From Trichinella spiralis (lineage: Eukaryota > Nematoda > Enoplea > Trichinellida > Trichinellidae), in contig CM012953.1 of the NCBI GenBank assembly GCA_000181795.3, positions 4,334,292 through 4,398,291 on the forward strand: a stretch of DNA of 64,000 nt, in the 5' to 3' direction. Made by a program: the position numbers and the translations under genes. A model generated the notes under the pieces. It searched no databases, had not been told where the DNA came from, and saw only the letters and a program-made list of their open reading frames with translations. Shown piece after piece: positions 12,401 to 25,156 of the stretch (its first letter is position 1; each line of letters opens with the position of its first letter).

Positions 12401-15400
12401 TAACACTATCGTTGTTGTTGTTTCAGCTTCAAAGTATTTGAAATAAAAAAACTGACAAAAACAACAACAACCATCTTTTGAAAGTCATCAGTTAATAATT
12501 CATTATAAGTTACATAAATCTATGCAAACTGCGAATTGGATGCAAATAAATAAATCAAAGCAATTTCTCAAAAAAAACATTCTTATGGAGATTAGAATTT
12601 AAATTTGATCTGTTAATCTACTTTAACAAATAATACATGTAAAATCTGTCTAGGTAGAAAATTTATAGTGTAGTGTATGGAAATGAAAATCTTCTTTATA
12701 ACATTTATACATCAGTGAAGATGTTGAATTAATTTTCTAGTTTCTAGTATACTGTACTTCTTTTAAAATAACATATTGCAAAAATTGATTGATTTTAAAT
12801 GCATATATTAAAGAAACATTCACTGTCATTTTCAACTGACATGCATAGCATAGCATGTTTAAAAATCAACATTTCATACTTTGATATTAGAAGTAGTGTT
12901 ATAATTCTTGCAGAAAAATTATTATCAAAAATAAATAGCCGCTATTTTTTAAAATCGTATTTCAACGGCTGACAATTTTGGTACAATTTTTAAGTTCAAT
13001 AAATTACAATAAATGAAAACCATTTTTTAATTGTTTGGTTTGGACCACCAGCTTAACAAAAAAACTATCACTTCTTATCCATCAAACTTTATATACACGA
13101 AATTTGTACACTTGAAAAACTATTGATTATTGATTCCTTGTTTAATGTTTATTTTTAATATTAAACTTCAATTAAATAATACTAATGCACTTATAGTGCA
13201 TTTTTCTTATTTTACTCTTAAAATAATCCTTAAATAAGATAACGCTTGAAATTCTTATTATATAAATGGTAAAATCATTATCGCACATGTAGCATATTTT
13301 ATAAATGTCTGCGATATAGCAAAAGCTAAAAGGATTTTTTTATTACAATAAAATAATTTATTTCAAATGTTTTACTTACTACAGCTAGTGCAAAACTTTT
13401 ATAGAATCTCAGCCTTATTCACAATCAACACGTAAGATCAATTAGAAGACACTCAGCTAGCCATGCATTGCTTAAGCTGCTAGTAATGAATCAAAAATAC
13501 AAGTTCAACTGCTTACTGATACACTGAAAATAACTGCTTTCAGTAATAATAATCTCTAATATATTAAACATTATTTAAAAAATAAACATTTTAAAAATAT
13601 TTTTGAAAAGCTTATGATGCAACAAAATCTGTTAGCACATGATACTGCGAGTAAAAATTAAAAATTTCCAAAAATAATTTTTTCATAACAAAATTGATTG
13701 GTTGATAGAAGCTTATGTTGAGCCTCGTTGCAATCGATCGTGCTGGTGTCATTTTCAAGCTGAGTTTACAAAAAAAATATTTCATGCTAAGTAGAATGTA
13801 AATTTAAAAATGTTTGCCTAATGAAGCTGAAATTATTGAATATGAACTGCACAACAATTATGAACAGTATCATATGAAAAGGTGCATATTTTCAAAAATG
13901 TGGTTTTGTTGGAAACACTTTCTTCATATGTGGTTTAAAAAGAGATTAAAAAAGCTGAGTTTGAAATGCTCTCGGTAGTTGAAAACCTGCTTCCAACAGT
14001 CAACCAGTTTTATAATAAAAAGTTACTCTGCAAAGTTAAACTTGTTCATCAAGATGAATTCACCATAAAAATAATATTAAAGCTATTTGAAAAAAATATA
14101 ACCTAATATGCAGTAAACAGTAAGATAAAATAAATTGTAATGCCACGAAGAATCTCAACTGAATTATATTAACAAATTAATGCATTTATTGCTTGCATGT
14201 TTTAAGTTATCCTGAGAAAATAATTTCAAAAATGACAATTCCATTCTAAACCAACCCCTCTGAAAAACAAAAATACACAGTTTTTCACGAACGCAGCTAC
14301 ACATACAAACACACGAAAAGCTGCATTGATTTCTCATAACCAAAATTTGCAGTTCACTTTTAGACTTCTAATCAATAAAAGAATAGCTGTTGCCAAACAA
14401 ATAAGACAATTCTAAAAATTCTGAACTTGAAAGTTTCTACTGATGCTAATATTATCATGCGATAAAAAATGCCTGAGATAAAATAATTATTGCATTTTTG
14501 CATTAGTAAAAAAATGTAGCCAACAGGAATTGAATAAACATTATCATCGTGTATAAACGACTAGCTGCAGCAGTGCTGAAGAAGTGTTTCATTCATTCAT
14601 TTAATGTTGGAAATTAAATAATGCTTACAGTAAGTAGTCAATGTTTCACTTTTCATAAACATGATTTAAAATGCAATATGTCATTTTACGTGGGCAAAAT
14701 TTTCATGCTGATGCTACTCAAAAATGTGAACAGCTGTGATTTCAAGTGAAATTCATACTGTAAATTGAAAAATTCAACGCACAATCACGCTTGCATCTTC
14801 TATCAATTTACCTCAGTAATTTATCTGAAATTCAATTTTTCAATTTACAAAGTTTTGTTCAGTAAATTTCCAGCATCAAAAAAATGTTTTTTTCCCATAA
14901 CTTACGTATAGTTACATGGAACCCAAACAGACAATGAATTCATAAACTATTTTTAGTATTTTGTAAAATATTCTGGTAAAAAATCAAAATTATACTATTT
15001 CATATCAAATTCAAAAATATGCAATTAAAAAAGTTACACGAAAAACTATCTTTCAAATTCCACTCATATTTATTAAAGAAGAAACTAAAAAATAAATGCA
15101 TTACAACCTTAAATGTCTTACGATTGAAAATTAATTCAAATATCCCAAGCATCTGCAATGAATATTGAATTCATGGATTGAAATACATTTACGAAGAATA
15201 TATAAATTAATTCCTAAAAGTAAAGTTTCACTGAAACAGTATCTTTTAATGTAAATTTCAGAATAGTTTATAGAATTATACATATACATATATATACTAC
15301 AGACTGATTATAAATTGGACGCTATATTATTTTTTTAAAAATCAAAAATATAAAAAATACAAGTTATATGTGTAATACTTTTGTACAAGCTGAGCATGCT

Positions 15401-17079
15401 TAATGCTAATTCTGTAATAATAATATTATTATTACAAAGGAGTGATTACTTCTGCTTACTGAAAAATGATTTATCTACATGATTTATAAAGAAAGTTTTA
15501 TTAGTACATGCTAATTTATTCTCATAAAATGTTTCTTATTTCATAGTTTTTAAACAATGCTCTGAAATATGCATGCAAACCTAATCTCCAATTGAAGCAT
15601 TTCCAGAGCATGTTTGCTTGCATCGTGCCTAAAATTTCACTTTTAAATTTTGAAACAAAATATATCAAATTAACATTATTCAAACAGTGAGTATGCTTCA
15701 AATTTCATTTCTTACTGATGTTCATAAACTCTTTACTAATAAACTTAAACTACCATAAATATGTTGAAGCCTTTCATAACAACTTTAAAATAAAGTAATT
15801 TAAGTTTTTTGCATGCTTACAAATGCTTCATTGACACAAATAATACACTTTCACAATACAAAACATTAGTATTTAAATGCAATGTCATGGTTGCAAATGC
15901 ATTAATCTGATTATTGTATTAGCAGTTATGATCTTACCTCAGGATGCGGTAGTAAACTTTCACTAAAAAGAAAATATATGAACTGATAAAAATTAGAATT
16001 TGTATTCAATAAAGGTCTTAAAAAATTACAGCTTTATTTCAAAATCCAAAACATGAATTCCTACTCTTACTTCAATAAATTGTATGTTGCCAGGGATTTG
16101 CAATAAGTGAAAAAAAGCAACTTAAAAGCCATTAACTACTACTGCAAATTAGGCATTTGAAAAATAAGAGAAAACATCAGAGTTGATTTATTTTTAAACA
16201 TATTTCAAAATGCACACAGGAGTGCTTTGCTTTGTGAGTAATGTAACAAAGCATTCTTAGATCAACGTAACAAATTGATCCACTGTTTTGACAAACTACA
16301 GTATGACATGGTGTACGTATTTTTAGATTGACATAACATAACTGAAAAGAGTAATTTTTCATAAGTATTTCAAGAAATGCATTTTCCACTTGATGAGATG
16401 GGAAACTTACTGAACTTCATAAATACTTTATTAAATTTTACACCAACTGTAAAGAAAACTGCTGTAATTATAATCTTTACAAATGCAAGCATCTGTTGGT
16501 AATTAATTGCAAAAATAATAAAATTTAACATTCACATTTACGTTCAGTTAGATGAAAATGTTTAAAACATGTTATGTTTATATTGTGTTCTCACCAACGT
16601 GCATTATTACATTTTTTTTATAAAAAAACAATTTATTACATTATTTTGTAAATGCAGCATTGAGCCGTTTGTGATAGTTAAATTTCATTAATCTTACCTG
16701 AGGTAGAGGTTATTTTGAAGGAAACACTACTGTAGAAACGCAGACAGTAAACGTATATGAAGACGGTGAAAAACAGCAGAATTGAAAAACATGTCATGCA
16801 TCAGCCACGTTTCAATGAAAACCGCAAATTAGCTTTGCGGACGAACGCGTCAGCTGCACTTTCACCAGATCGAAATGCAAACAGCGCCGTCTCTTTTGCC
16901 AATACTCGCTTGAAAATTATTGGTCAACTATATTGCATCATTAAAATACCAGCAAATGTCTCTAGTAGAAAACTTTTGTCGCAGGCTTTTTCTTCTTCTG
17001 GCAATGCTTTTTTGCTTTCTTCTTTTTCTCCCTCCACGTCAGTTTTCTCTCTCTTTTTCTCTGCTGCATGCTTGCTTCT

Positions 17080-17097
17080 CCCCCTCCCCCCTACCCC
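17080..17097 (-). other. C-rich tract, G-quadruplex-like on the minus strand
   Basis: Three C-runs of 5, 6 and 4 separated by T and TA. It is a partial relative of the tract at 17265-17286 and shares the same run-TA-run order. Confidence 0.5.
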
Positions 17098-17264
17098 TCC
17101 ACCTAAAATTTCTCTCTCTTGTTCAGCAGGATTCCTCGTTTTTGCTTTTGAAAAGAATCTAGTTTTCAATACGGTCTAGTTGTGCAGACAAAGCAAAAAC
17201 AAGCAAAGAAAATTCCACCTGAACAAAATATATATTATTTTATGTTTTATGAAGCAAATGATCT

Positions 17265-17286
17265 CCCCTCCCCCTCCCCCTACCCC
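17265..17286 (-). other. Predicted G-quadruplex motif
   Basis: On the minus strand this reads four G-runs of 4, 5, 5 and 4 with loops TA, A and A. It satisfies the usual four-run G-quadruplex pattern with very short loops and stands out in sequence that is otherwise mostly A and T. No gene overlaps it. Confidence 0.6.
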
Positions 17287-18776
17287 TCTTATTTTCCAAT
17301 TTCATCACAAAGGTGCATAAATAAAAATATACAAATTGAATGAAGCCATTGTTGAAATTAATTATTTTATACTAAATGCAAAATTTTGCATAATTTTCAA
17401 ATTAAACTATACTTGAAATATTTTATTTTTGAAATATGCTTTGCAATATAAAATATGCTGCAAAATGAAGTTTGCAAATTATACTTTTTTTGCAAAAAAG
17501 TAATATTGCAAAAATTGCGCAACAAATTATAACAAGATGAAATATTGAAGCAGAAATAAGTGAAAAATGCAAAACTGCCATGCGCCATTGATTGCAGGAA
17601 CATCATGTTGACCTTCGTGAAGAAAAATTGTTTAACACCTGCGCACAAATAGTAAAATATGTCAGAAATGACCTATTCTTAGACGCAAACTACCATGTGA
17701 CAAAATTGTTTACCATTTTTCTGTGAAACACTGTAGGCGTATTATTTCTTTCATCTCAAATGGCTGTCTTAAAAACAAAGTGTTCGTGAAAATTATTAGT
17801 AAAAATAATGATAATAGTATGCAAATGTATTTTTGTAATTTGAACAGATATATATATGTATGCATGTAGATAAGTGTACAAGTGGAGGGGAGGAAGGGGT
17901 TTGTAACTGGAAAATTCTTACGCAAACTTAAGTTTTATGCAAATTGCACAAATTTTGCAAAACATTTTTTTTATAAAATACAAAATGTCATGCAAAAATA
18001 AAACTATTTGCAAGCAGCAGCGTTTGGCGTAAAACATTTAAATACTAGGAAAAATAATTGAAATACAACTACATTCACATAAAAGCATTGTGATAAAAGA
18101 AAAAAATAACTGCATTTTATTTCAGATGTTTATTAGAAAACGGAACATATTAAAAAAAATTATTTTTAATTGAATGATATAATGAAATAAATCTTAAAAT
18201 TTTAATTGTAATAAAACATTACATTTAGTAAAATGCACCATTACAACAACAGTCGCACAATTCAGCAAGGCTGTCAGCTGATGCCACGTTGAATAAACCG
18301 CAAAGATTTTTGTCATTTAATAAGTATGCTTTAAAATTATTTGTCAAATTCCATTTATGATTCACTGTTTAAACAGTTTCTGATGCGCTTGTCAAAATGC
18401 ACAAATTTCTGTTAAGCAAACATTTTTTCCTGCTTTAGCAAAACAACATCCCGTATAAATTCTTCTCTCATTCTCTCTCTCTCCATGAGACAGGAAATCA
18501 GCTGATAGGTACTAATTTTCAAACAAGGTTCTCAAATGTCAGCCTTTTTGAAATTATCCTATATTTTATACAAATTGACCGTAGTACAATGGTTTCTTTT
18601 CAATTGCAATTGCAATTGCTTTTATTATAGATATTTTTTTACAGAAATGAAAAAGCAGAAAAGCTGGAATTTGCGTAGAAAGGGAAAAAAGAAAAGCAAA
18701 ATAATTAACATCATTTTGACGAGTGATTTCGATTTGTCCGTGTGAAAAGTTTTTGAAAAATATAAAAAGCAAATAA

Positions 18777-18808
18777 ATTATTATTATTATTATTATTACT
18801 ATTATTAC
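18777..18808. repeat. ATT trinucleotide microsatellite
   Basis: About ten TTA units with one interruption (TTACTA). Simple sequence. Confidence 0.7.
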
Positions 18809-19774
18809 GCAAAAAGATTTCTTCCGCTTGAAGGACAGAGACGCACAGTCCAAGGACAAAATTTCAAACTAGCCGTAAATTTTCTACCAACCATCCTGTT
18901 GACCGCGGGACAGACAAAGAATGCCTGTTGTTTAATAGGCGCATCAGCTGAACTATATTTTCTCCAACGTGTGTGTGTGCGTATGTGTGGACCCCCAAAT
19001 AAAACAGGAACAGCAATGTTTTCTCGATTCAGTCTAAATAGCTGCAAATGGTCGTCTCTGTTTAAACTCAAATTATGCTCAACAGGATGCATCTTGTCCT
19101 CTTCGTTTTCAATGTACAACAACAACCAAAAAAATATGCATATTACATCTTCTACATGTTAGAAATTGCTTTATTTCTTTTGTAAAATTTAATCAAAATG
19201 TGAATAATCCATCTTGCGTTATATAATATTACTAACATTTTATTTTTGCTGTTTCAGCTGTTCACATATCTATCAAGCCAAATGAGGAGAAGAATGGTGT
19301 CTGCTATTATAATAAATCAACACCAATACCAACAAAAAACTAAAATTTTCCACATGTGCAATTATTAATAAATAGAAAAGCATTGCAATTTTCATTCAAT
19401 AACTTATGAATGTTACTTTTTGCAAAATAAAATGCCTCCTAGATGTATTTTCAAGAAAATAACAAAAATTTGCTCATTATGTTACCTTCCGCCGGATACT
19501 GCGTCTGTTCAACGACTCTGTCATCAAACCATGTGCAAGTGCAAAAAAAGCAATATGAGCGGAGAGAAAGAGGCGGAGGGGTTGGGAGAAAAAAGAGCAT
19601 AGCATAAATAGCACGCAATTTGAAAGCTGCAAAGCCGTGTGCTTTTGCAACAAGCAAAATATAAGCGGTGCACGTTTGCGCCATCACACACTCGCAGAAA
19701 TTGAGTGGGCGTCATTTTGTTTTGTTTTTTTTCTTCTGTTTCTACTCAGTCTTGTGACTTTGTGAAAATCGATG

Positions 19775-19815
19775 CTTAGCTAGCTAGCTAGCTAGCCAGC
19801 CAGCTAGCTGGCTGC
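19775..19815. repeat. AGCT palindromic tract
   Basis: Repeated TAGC units pass into CAGCCAGCTAGCTGGCTG. Every AGCT is self-complementary, so the tract can form a hairpin or cruciform. A related word (CAGCTAGCTGGCT) recurs at about 41,426 upstream of the bestrophin gene. Confidence 0.65.
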
Positions 19816-22800
19816 AAAGCTGTTCGGTTGGCAAAAAGCTGCTTGCCTCTCTCTCACTCACACACACACTCTCTGTCTCTCTGGCAGGGGCTGTCTCTAA
19901 TTGTGCGCGCCGTTTGTTGCATGGAGCGTAATTAAAAATCTTTGTAGTATGCAAGCAATTAGCTAAACTCTCCCTAAGCAGAAGATTAAAAAAAAACTTT
20001 TTTTTTAATTTACCTCATCCAGTATGTTTCTTTTTTTGGTTCCCTACCAATGCAAATTTTATCATCAGTTAGTTCATCTCGTGCAATTCAGTTCAATTGA
20101 TAGGAAAATTTTTTGTTTGATGAGCAAGAGGGTAGAAAAAGTCATTTTAGATACAAATCAGAATAATAGTGCTGAACATAAAAATTGATTAAAAAAATAA
20201 AAAGAAGAAGTAAATAAGCAATAAAAATGCAAAAATATCATAAGAAAGATTATAATGATTATTGTTTTTTTTTGGAATATTTGCCCCCTGAATACTCAAA
20301 TTACAATTGATAATTATTGAACGATCCTGCTTGTGCTAAAAATTAATATTTTGATCGTTGTGCAGTTGGGCTAAAAATTGACGCTTGCAAAAGTTTTCTG
20401 AAAAAAGAAAAATCAATTTTGCACAGACAAACAGACTTGGCAGTTCTAGAAGTGGTGTAGAAGAAGGTCGTCGACGTGATGAAGATGGACGTGCAAAAAT
20501 TATTGAATATCTCTTATTTTAAAAAATGCAATGCAAAAATTGTGGTCGAATTCCATCGTTGGGCAGAAGCCATTCACTGTCCACGGCAAGACTTGGTTCC
20601 AGCTGCAAATGGGCGGACACGTTGCATGGAAGTTCTGCCGTTGCGACGCTTCTGAAACGACGCGTTCAGTGCAAACGCATCGATCGTTTGCTTCTTCAAC
20701 AATGTGCAGCAGCAAGCTGAATGGCTGTCTAGAATAGCAGACTATCATTTCAGCATTTTCCACCTACAACTGTGCACGTGACTAATCATCACATGACTTG
20801 GCAGCCATACAAAAACACGTTCTTTTTGGTATGGCTAAAAATAAAGCTATCTATTTTATGTTCCACAATAGCGGACAATATTGCAAATTTTAAAATTTTA
20901 AAACAACAACAACAGATTATGCAAATCATTTTCACATAATTTTGAAATTATTAAAACAAAACAAAATTCAACATTAGCAGTACAACTTATGCTTGCATAA
21001 CTTTGTAATTTTTATTCCAGTTCTTGCATTTTTCTTACCATTACCCTAAATTTTGTGCATTTTTTATGAATTCATTTTGCATTTACCAGTATTATACAAA
21101 ATCACTTGTAAACGATTAAATTTTGCGTATTCAAAAAGCAAAATTTGAAAACACTGCACTCGAAATTCCTTCTACATCTGTGATTCATTTTATCACCCTG
21201 TGAAAATAATTAGTGCTTGAAATGCTCGTAAAGACACAGACTGACAAACAGATCGATTAATAAACGTTTACAGTAAACATTAAAATGTCATTAAAGTAAA
21301 TTATTTTTTGCAAAATAAAAAACAAATTTTATTATTGTAAGTGCTGTAACAAATGCAAAAGATTTTGTGTAATTGGACTTGTAAAATGTGCAATGCAGTG
21401 GATGATTGCGATGCAACTTGTTGTACAATGCACATTGATGTTTTAAAGCTTGAAAACAATTTTCACTTTTGCACTTGCAAAAATGCAAAGTAACGTGTCT
21501 CCCGCCTCTTTTACCACTACCACAAGAAGAGAAAACCTAAGAATGTATCAAACAGCTGACAACGGCTGTCAATAGTAAAATACTAAATAATGAAACATTT
21601 TAGAAAAGCTGACTGCTTTGTCAAAATTATTGCTAGACGTTGTGTAATTTGAAGAAAATTATTTTGTTAAAAAACTACATTTTGCAATTCATTCATTCAG
21701 AATTCACTTTTATTATGGTTGTTACAAAAGTTGCATTTGCATGTAAATCATCTATTTTACATAATCTTCTAAATATATGTGATGTATACTCATAGATTTT
21801 ATTGAAACGAACTTGTTCAGTGATATTTTATTGAACATTTCAAGAGATTATCAAAAATTACATGCTCGAAAAAAATGATTACAATTTTAATAACTGCGCA
21901 TAAATAATTAATGCAAAATAATGCTAACTTTAACACTGTTTATCAATAAGGTGAAATTTACAGTAACTATTCTCTTTTAGAGAACCTTTGCATTAGTTTT
22001 TTTATCACTGCAGTTACAGAACTTGCAATTGCAATTTGAAAACAATAAATCATATGTAAATAAAATATTTTGCAAAATAATACTCATATAAAGCTTTAAT
22101 AATACAAAAAATATGGAAAATTTTTCAAAAACATCAATTTGTACAATAATAATAGAATACAATTAATGGATTATACTACAAAGGATACTATTTTATATTC
22201 AACTTTTCATGTTTAATTGGTAATAACACATGTGGGAAGATATTTTTTTTTGATAAATTCATAAAGCAGGAAAATAAAAAGGAGTAATTTGCAAGTAAAA
22301 AAACAATCAATAAAAACGTGACAATGCAAAATGTGAGTAGGTAAAAAACCTTTTTATTTATTTCAGTGTTAGCTTGAAAGATTCATAAAAGTTTGTTTAT
22401 ATTAACTTTTATAGCTATCCCATTTTATAAATTTGCAGCTTTGCTATTGTTGATTTTTTTTACATCATCTGCATTGCATCTTGTTGTCTGTTGTAATGAT
22501 TTATTACGATGCTCCAAACTAGCATTCTTTGCGGGAATTGACTTTTATAAAAATTCCAAAAAAGATCGTTGCTTTTATTGCGTTGCCGAACAGCAAACAT
22601 CATTTTCCAATTGAAAGGTAAATAATACTATATTTTTAGCAAGCAATTGTCATAAGCCAATATCTTGAAGCAGATAATAAGCATTTAAAAATCGCTGAAA
22701 GTCACTGAAAGTCATAAAATTTTGTTTTTGCTTCATAATTTATTGAACAGTTTTTAAATTATATTTTTCACATGTGTTTTTTAACATAAAATTCTGAAAA

Positions 22801-25156
22801 ATATTGCAATCAGAAATAGTAATTTCATCAAAACAGCTGCAAAAGTGTTTTACAACATACAACAGCAAGTGCAATTATTTTTACTTTAACTGCAAATGTC
22901 CACAACAGCTGCTATCATTGAGCTGTGAAATTTATACTTTTTGTAATTTATTCTTTTTTTATTGAGGAAGTTACAAAATGTGCAAATTGAACAACTGCTA
23001 CGACAAACAAAAAATGCAATTTCAAATGCTAATAAATTTTTCAATTTTCATATCATCTTCAAAAATCAGTTTCTTTCAAGCATAATTATTTTTAAGAATC
23101 TACTTCAAAAACTGGTATTGTTAAATTCTCAAATGTGATTGCTTTACGTTATGCATTATTAATTTTTCCATCATCATTATATTTAATAGTTCAACCTTGT
23201 TTAACCAAATTATTAATAGAAACAAAATAATAAATATTTATGTGCAAAAGTATTTAAAAAAAATTAACACTTATTTTTAAAATCATCAATAAAACGTATA
23301 ATCAAAATTGTTTTTCACTTTAAAAATTCTAATTTTTTAAAACATTTTTTATTGTTTAATTAGTAAAAATTTTATATTGAAATTAAACATTATATCTTGT
23401 AAATTTTTATTCATCAATTTAGTAAAAATCTTAATAATAAATTTTTCATGCAGAATATTTAAAATATAATAAAAGTATTTTTAAATTAAAACACAGGAAA
23501 TTTTTGTTACTTTTGGTGGAAAATTAAAAATATAATTTTTTAAGAAATGATCGATAAATTGAAGTAAACTGTTTGTTTGATACATTAATACTTTCATTTT
23601 CAAACATCACAAAAGGAATATTTTATAGGTACACAAGAAAATAGGATGGGCCATTTCAAAGGAGCATAAGTTATAACAGAAGAACCAATTTCTTGAGATC
23701 ATCAATTTTACACATTAATACAAAACTTTTTTATCAGAATGTTATTTTAGTTGTTTTTATTCCACTTATATCTAGTGAATTATTCTATTTTGGAGAAAGT
23801 TATTTGAATAGCTTATTTATACAAATCACATCATGCCAGCATGAAGATGTGAATACAATTTATGATCGTTTTGCGGATAATGTCAATTGAAAGCTGAACA
23901 GATAAACAGAAGAAATAATATTCATTGTACGCAACTGGAAAAATGAAAAAACAACATATTATCTTATGTTTAAAAGTTTTAAGCACAAGAACATTGAATG
24001 GAAAAATAAAAAAATGGGACTGGAGATACAAATGCAAAATCATCGACATTTTCTCATTCATGAAAAAGTTTATTTTTTTCTGAAATTTCTTTTTAAAAAA
24101 AACGACCATTATTTTGTTACATTATGTATAGTACGATAATAATTGTGGACTTTACTGAACAGTTAGAGCTGGAATGATGCCTGAGTTTTGAAATGAATCT
24201 GCTGAATGTAATAATGTTCTTTTGGTAAAATTCATTTCATTAATATCTACGCGTTTGGAAAACAATTTTCAAGCAAGATACTGTCCAAAAAAATTATATA
24301 AGAATAATAAAATTTTATGACATTTGCGTCACTGTCATTAAGCTGATCCAAAAAATTAGGTAACAGTTGAACAGTGAAATAAAACGTTCTGGTTTAGCTA
24401 GTTTTTTCAGCTTTAAACGTTTGTTTTTTTGAATTGAAAAAAAACTGTACAAAATTCGAAATATTATGAAAAATTTTAAATATAAAATGATGAAAAATAA
24501 ATTCATATGTTACATAAATATTTATAAACAACTTTTTCAATTCATCCTACAAAGTTGTAAAATTAAGTAAAACGGCAACGGATGTCGGATTTTTCTGTGC
24601 GATAAATGAAAAAAGTAATTAATTGCATTAACAATATTACTATTATCTGCACATTGGATATTATCTTCTTCCTTTAATAATTTATTTTATAAGAAACAAT
24701 TTTGTCAACATTAATACTTGATTTTCCAAATGAGACTGTCATTCTGTTCGTTTGTCATCAACAAGCGTAATTTAATAAATAAATAAAATGTTACATATTT
24801 ATTTTTCATTTCGAAGTTACCAAAAACATAAATTTCTGTTTCAATAGCCACCGATTGAATAGGAAATTTAATTCAGTAAGTTTTAGCTTTTTGCAATGCA
24901 CAATGGAAAATTTATTTAAGAATCACCTGAGAAAAGCGTTCATATTATTCTTCTATATCTCATCGGTAAATGATTTTAAAATTTCAGTAATCATTGTATA
25001 AATTTAATTTATTTATTATTTAAATTTTTTGTAATTTTATTGCAGTGGCAAACGGCTTTTCATATTTATGCTTTTTAATGAACTGAAAATGAAATTTGCA
25101 GAACAGTGATTAATTTTTAACTTCGAAATGAATGTACTTTTTATGTTTCAGATATT

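Larger units (their letters stand above)
6376..25156. other. 18.8 kb gene-poor region
   Basis: No coding region here can be supported on either strand. Open frames are short, rich in F/I/K/N and without domains. The sequence is very AT-rich, with frequent words such as TGCAAA/TTTGCA and several octamer-like ATGCAAAT or ATTTGCAT sites, for example at 9717-9732, 10718, 17820 and 17936. It is punctuated by GC-richer islands of 100-400 bp, at about 10,500-10,680, 16,740-17,160, 18,830-19,080, 19,480-19,960 and 20,440-20,820. A possible minus-strand first exon at 9331-9221 ends in a strong CAG|GTAAGTA donor. Possibilities are long introns of an unannotated gene, a noncoding transcript, or distant regulatory sequence. 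Confidence 0.5.

Noticed and set aside
16757-17179. 140-codon plus-strand frame
   Set aside because: It translates pyrimidine-rich simple sequence into Ser/Phe/Leu/Pro runs and has no homology I can see.
20500-20763. GC-richer patch with open frames on both strands
   Set aside because: Frames on both strands are equally open and none matches a family. I kept it only as an island of the gene-poor region.
22393-22617. Plus-strand frame with an acceptor before it and a donor-like GTAAAT after it
   Set aside because: It is hydrophobic low-complexity translation with no partner exons. It could be a noncoding exon, but nothing supports this.
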